A stretch of 8,780 nt of DNA from Verrucomicrobiota bacterium (GTDB lineage Bacteria > Verrucomicrobiota > Verrucomicrobiia > Limisphaerales > AV2), in the NCBI GenBank assembly GCA_003218935.1, contig QHPA01000089.1, forward strand, positions 1-8,780, in the 5' to 3' direction. The notes beneath the pieces were generated by a model, which was not told the origin of the DNA, searched no databases, and saw nothing but the letters and a program-made list of their open reading frames with translations. A program made the translations under genes and the position numbers. This document shows, in pieces, positions 7,030-8,780 of this stretch. Numbering within the stretch: position 1 is the stretch's first letter; each line of letters begins with the position of its first letter.

Positions 7030-7061
7030 CTAGCCTGTCTTCCGCGGGAAGAACAGGCTAG
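7030..7061. repeat. Imperfect palindrome / stem-loop, REP-like
   Basis: CTAGCCTGT (7030-7038) pairs with ACAGGCTAG (7053-7061), and inside it CTTCC (7039-7043) pairs with GGAAG (7047-7051). This gives 14 base pairs with one bulged A (7052) and a GCG loop. No T-run follows on either strand, so it is not a typical Rho-independent terminator. A REP-type intergenic repeat or a protein-binding palindrome would fit; whether other copies exist cannot be judged from one window. Confidence 0.7.
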
Positions 7062-7395
7062 GTGCGGCAGTGGACCGACCCGAACCAATTGGCCGACGCG
7101 CCTCAGGCCGAGAACGGAATCGGTCGCAAAGTGGTGCCCCACGGGCACGTGTGAGATGAAGTGGTGGCTACGATTGTTCGATATGGAAGATACTGCAATC
7201 TGATACTGTTTGAGGTTTTTGGGGCCAAAAGTGGCTGGACGTGCCGTCACCGCGTGAAGATATGATAATGATCAGCGCATGGACGCTCAGTGCGCGAAGA
7301 TGAATCAACGTTGCGAAATACGCTCGCTCAATCCCGGACGAAATGTCCGTCAACGTGCAATTCGCTGCGCCTGCGCGCATCGCTTCGTTCACGTC

Positions 7396-7403
7396 AGGGG
7401 AGG
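7396..7403 (+). promoter_or_regulatory. Strong Shine-Dalgarno of the DUF4062 gene
   Basis: AGGGGAGG lies 6 nt before the ATG at 7410-7412. It is the best ribosome-binding site on the plus strand here and fixes the start of the downstream gene, whose first residues (SKLRVFISSV) match the usual start of DUF4062 proteins. Confidence 0.8.
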
Positions 7404-7409
7404 CCGCGC

Positions 7410-8780
7410 ATGAGCAAGCTCAGGGTTTTCATCAGTTCCGTCCAAAAGGAACTGGAAAACGAACGCCTCGCGGTGCTGTCGCTGATCTCGACCGACGCAT
7501 TCCTTCAAGTCCATTGCGAACCGGTGCTTTACGAGTTTGAACCTGCCTCGCCCGAGAAGGCCGCCGAGGAATGCCTCGCTCTCCTCAGCAACTGCGACAT
7601 CTGTCTGACTATCATCTGGAAGGAATATGGCCACGCCATTGACGGGGTCTCCATTATCCGGCAGGAGTATCGTGTGGCTAGAAGCAAGATGCTTCCTGTT
7701 CTGGCTTTCATCAAAGGCGACGCGGCGCTCCCGCGCGAGCAGGGAACAGCCGACTTCATCAGGGAAATCGCCAAAGACGGACTGAAGTACAAACGCTTCG
7801 GCAATTTGCTCCAACTACTCAAGGAAGTTCGCGCCTCGCTGTTGAAGATTCTGAAGGAGCGTTTCTCCATTGAGCCGACTTCGGACGAAAACGAAATTGC
7901 CGAACAAACGATCAAAGCCACGTCCGATTTCGAGCGTCAGCCTCTCAAACGTCTCCGCTGGGAAGACCTCGACCACGAAACCGCAAGACGGTTGGTCGCG
8001 AGCGCCGAACAAACGGACCCACGAAACCAGGAGGACCTGCTCCGCAGTCTCCTCTCGCGCGGACTCATCTGGAGCGATTCGGACACGGCCGGGCATTATG
8101 CCACCGACCCGGCGGATCATACTGATATTCGCGAGCCTATGCCGCTGGCTATTGAGAAGGCGATTGCCTTCATTGATCGCAATACCCGTCATCCCATCCG
8201 TATTGTTGGTCTTAACCGGGTCCGCCTCGACGAGTACCCGCCGGAAGCACTGCGCGAAGCTTTAGTCAACGCCGTCGCCCATCGCGATTACGAGGACGGT
8301 TCGCGCAAGATCATGCTGGAGGTCTTTTCCGCCCGTGTTGTTGTTTCGAGTCCGGGCCTGCCGCCACCACCGCTGACCCTGCAAAAACTCCGCACAGGCA
8401 AATACCGGCCCTGTTCCCGCAACCCCATCCTGGCCCAATGTCTTTCGTTCTTTCACCGCATCGAGGAACGCGGCAGTGGCTTCCGCCGGATGCGCGACCA
8501 GATGATTGATCACGGCCTGGACCAACCGCGGCTGGCAACGGACACCGGCTATTTCCAAGTCATCTTTTCCGGGCCGGGCAACGATTTGAAGCGGCTCCGC
8601 GTCCCTGCCGGCCAGACCGGAGAAATCGTGCTTCCGTCCGTGCAGGAGCAATTGACCGAGCGCCAGCGCGAGATGGTCGCGATGCTTGTCCGGGGAGAAG
8701 AACTCACCAGCAAAAGCTGCCAACGCAAATTCAAAGTGTCTGGCCCTGCTGTTTACGCCGACTTTGAAACTCTGCTTCGG
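7410..8780 (+). CDS. DUF4062 - GHKL-type ATPase - winged-helix protein (3' end outside window)
   Basis: The frame is open for 457 codons from ATG 7410 to the end of the window. Residues 3-110 are a DUF4062 domain, with the characteristic KLRVFISSVQKELENER start and the later CDICLTIIWKEYG strand. Residues 240-395 resemble the C-terminal ATP-binding part of COG2865/RecG-like regulators (HATPase_c_4): EALVNAVAHRDY (283-294, N-box with N287), SPGLP (314-318) and RGSGFRRM (354-361). From about 410, LTERQREMVAMLV begins a likely winged-helix domain, which is cut off. DUF4062 is known at the N-terminus of STAND-type ATPases and other signalling or conflict proteins; its biochemical role is unsettled. 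In relatives as I recall them, a segment of the type GVVLLAKDP...FPQ precedes the ATPase; here GHYAT (228-232) runs straight into DPADHTDIREPMP, so about 30 residues seem absent. No AlbA_2 domain is visible. Probable role: ATP-dependent regulator or defence-associated protein; the function is unproven. Confidence 0.85.
   Translation, partial: MSKLRVFISSVQKELENERLAVLSLISTDAFLQVHCEPVLYEFEPASPEKAAEECLALLSNCDICLTIIWKEYGHAIDGVSIIRQEYRVARSKMLPVLAFIKGDAALPREQGTADFIREIAKDGLKYKRFGNLLQLLKEVRASLLKILKERFSIEPTSDENEIAEQTIKATSDFERQPLKRLRWEDLDHETARRLVASAEQTDPRNQEDLLRSLLSRGLIWSDSDTAGHYATDPADHTDIREPMPLAIEKAIAFIDRNTRHPIRIVGLNRVRLDEYPPEALREALVNAVAHRDYEDGSRKIMLEVFSARVVVSSPGLPPPPLTLQKLRTGKYRPCSRNPILAQCLSFFHRIEERGSGFRRMRDQMIDHGLDQPRLATDTGYFQVIFSGPGNDLKRLRVPAGQTGEIVLPSVQEQLTERQREMVAMLVRGEELTSKSCQRKFKVSGPAVYADFETLLR

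Larger units (their letters stand above)
6849..7409. other. Divergent intergenic region between kinase and DUF4062 genes
   Basis: This 561-bp region must hold promoters for two divergent genes. No coding frame in it has a recognisable product. It contains a G9 run close to the kinase start, a strong imperfect palindrome at 7030-7061, a 6-bp stem GTGCCC-cac-GGGCAC at 7134-7148, a direct repeat of GATACTG (7189-7195 and 7202-7208) and a short stem CGGAC/GTCCG at 7335-7349. An AT-rich TATGATAAT at 7261-7269 could be a -10 element for the rightward gene, but no convincing -35 goes with it. Confidence 0.5.

Noticed and set aside
6849..7409. Decayed gene or small RNA in the divergent intergenic region
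   Set aside because: Frames here have no family-like content, and no promoter plus terminator pair could be defined; only the isolated repeats and hairpins are reported.
7410..8780. A multi-gene anti-phage island
   Set aside because: Only one candidate defence-type gene is visible, truncated by the window edge, and its neighbour is an ordinary two-component operon. There is no integrase, transposase, toxin-antitoxin pair or nuclease.

Overview
The window looks like a stretch of chromosome from a moderately GC-rich, Gram-negative-type bacterium. The best guess is a member of the Verrucomicrobiota (Pedosphaera-like). That guess rests on a 7-bp AAATCCG tandem repeat inside metG, which gives the KSEIRNP-type peptide I associate from memory with that group, and on the style of the multi-PAS kinase and of the DUF4062 protein. 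No rRNA or other marker is present, so the phylum call is tentative. I see no tRNA, CRISPR array, insertion sequence or phage gene.

Layout: (1) 2-439 (+), the 3' end of a membrane glycosyltransferase of the MraY/WecA/TagO family. (2) 635-2200 (+), metG, a short methionyl-tRNA synthetase without zinc-knuckle cysteines and with the 7-bp repeat in a surface loop. (3) 2283-2900 (+), an FHA domain joined to a cysteine-rich, B-box-like zinc module. (4) 2901-3187, a convergent spacer with no gene I can support. (5) 6848-3188 (-), a two-gene signalling operon. It holds a 1055-residue membrane histidine kinase with eight predicted membrane segments, four PAS domains and HisKA/HATPase, followed 4 bp later by a single-domain CheY/Rcp1-like response regulator. 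The regulator's Shine-Dalgarno sequence lies in the last kinase codons. (6) 6849-7409, a 561-bp divergent intergenic region with a G9 tract next to the kinase start, a 14-bp-stem hairpin and a small direct repeat. (7) 7410-8780 (+), running off the window, a DUF4062 protein fused to a GHKL-type ATPase and a C-terminal winged-helix region.

The first three genes are codirectional housekeeping or regulatory genes without obvious functional linkage. The kinase and regulator clearly form one phosphorelay: membrane and PAS inputs should drive phosphorylation at His844 and transfer to Asp66 of the regulator. The regulator has no DNA-binding output, so it probably acts through protein contact. The DUF4062 gene is divergent from the kinase and has its own strong ribosome-binding site. 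It resembles conflict- or stress-linked accessory ATPases and is the most accessory-like gene here.

No obvious new multi-gene system is visible. The points most worth a second look are a 336-bp, about 94% identical, in-frame PAS duplication in the kinase, a repeated membrane motif in its sensor, the architecture of the DUF4062 protein with an apparent internal gap, the FHA/zinc fusion, and the intragenic 7-bp repeat.
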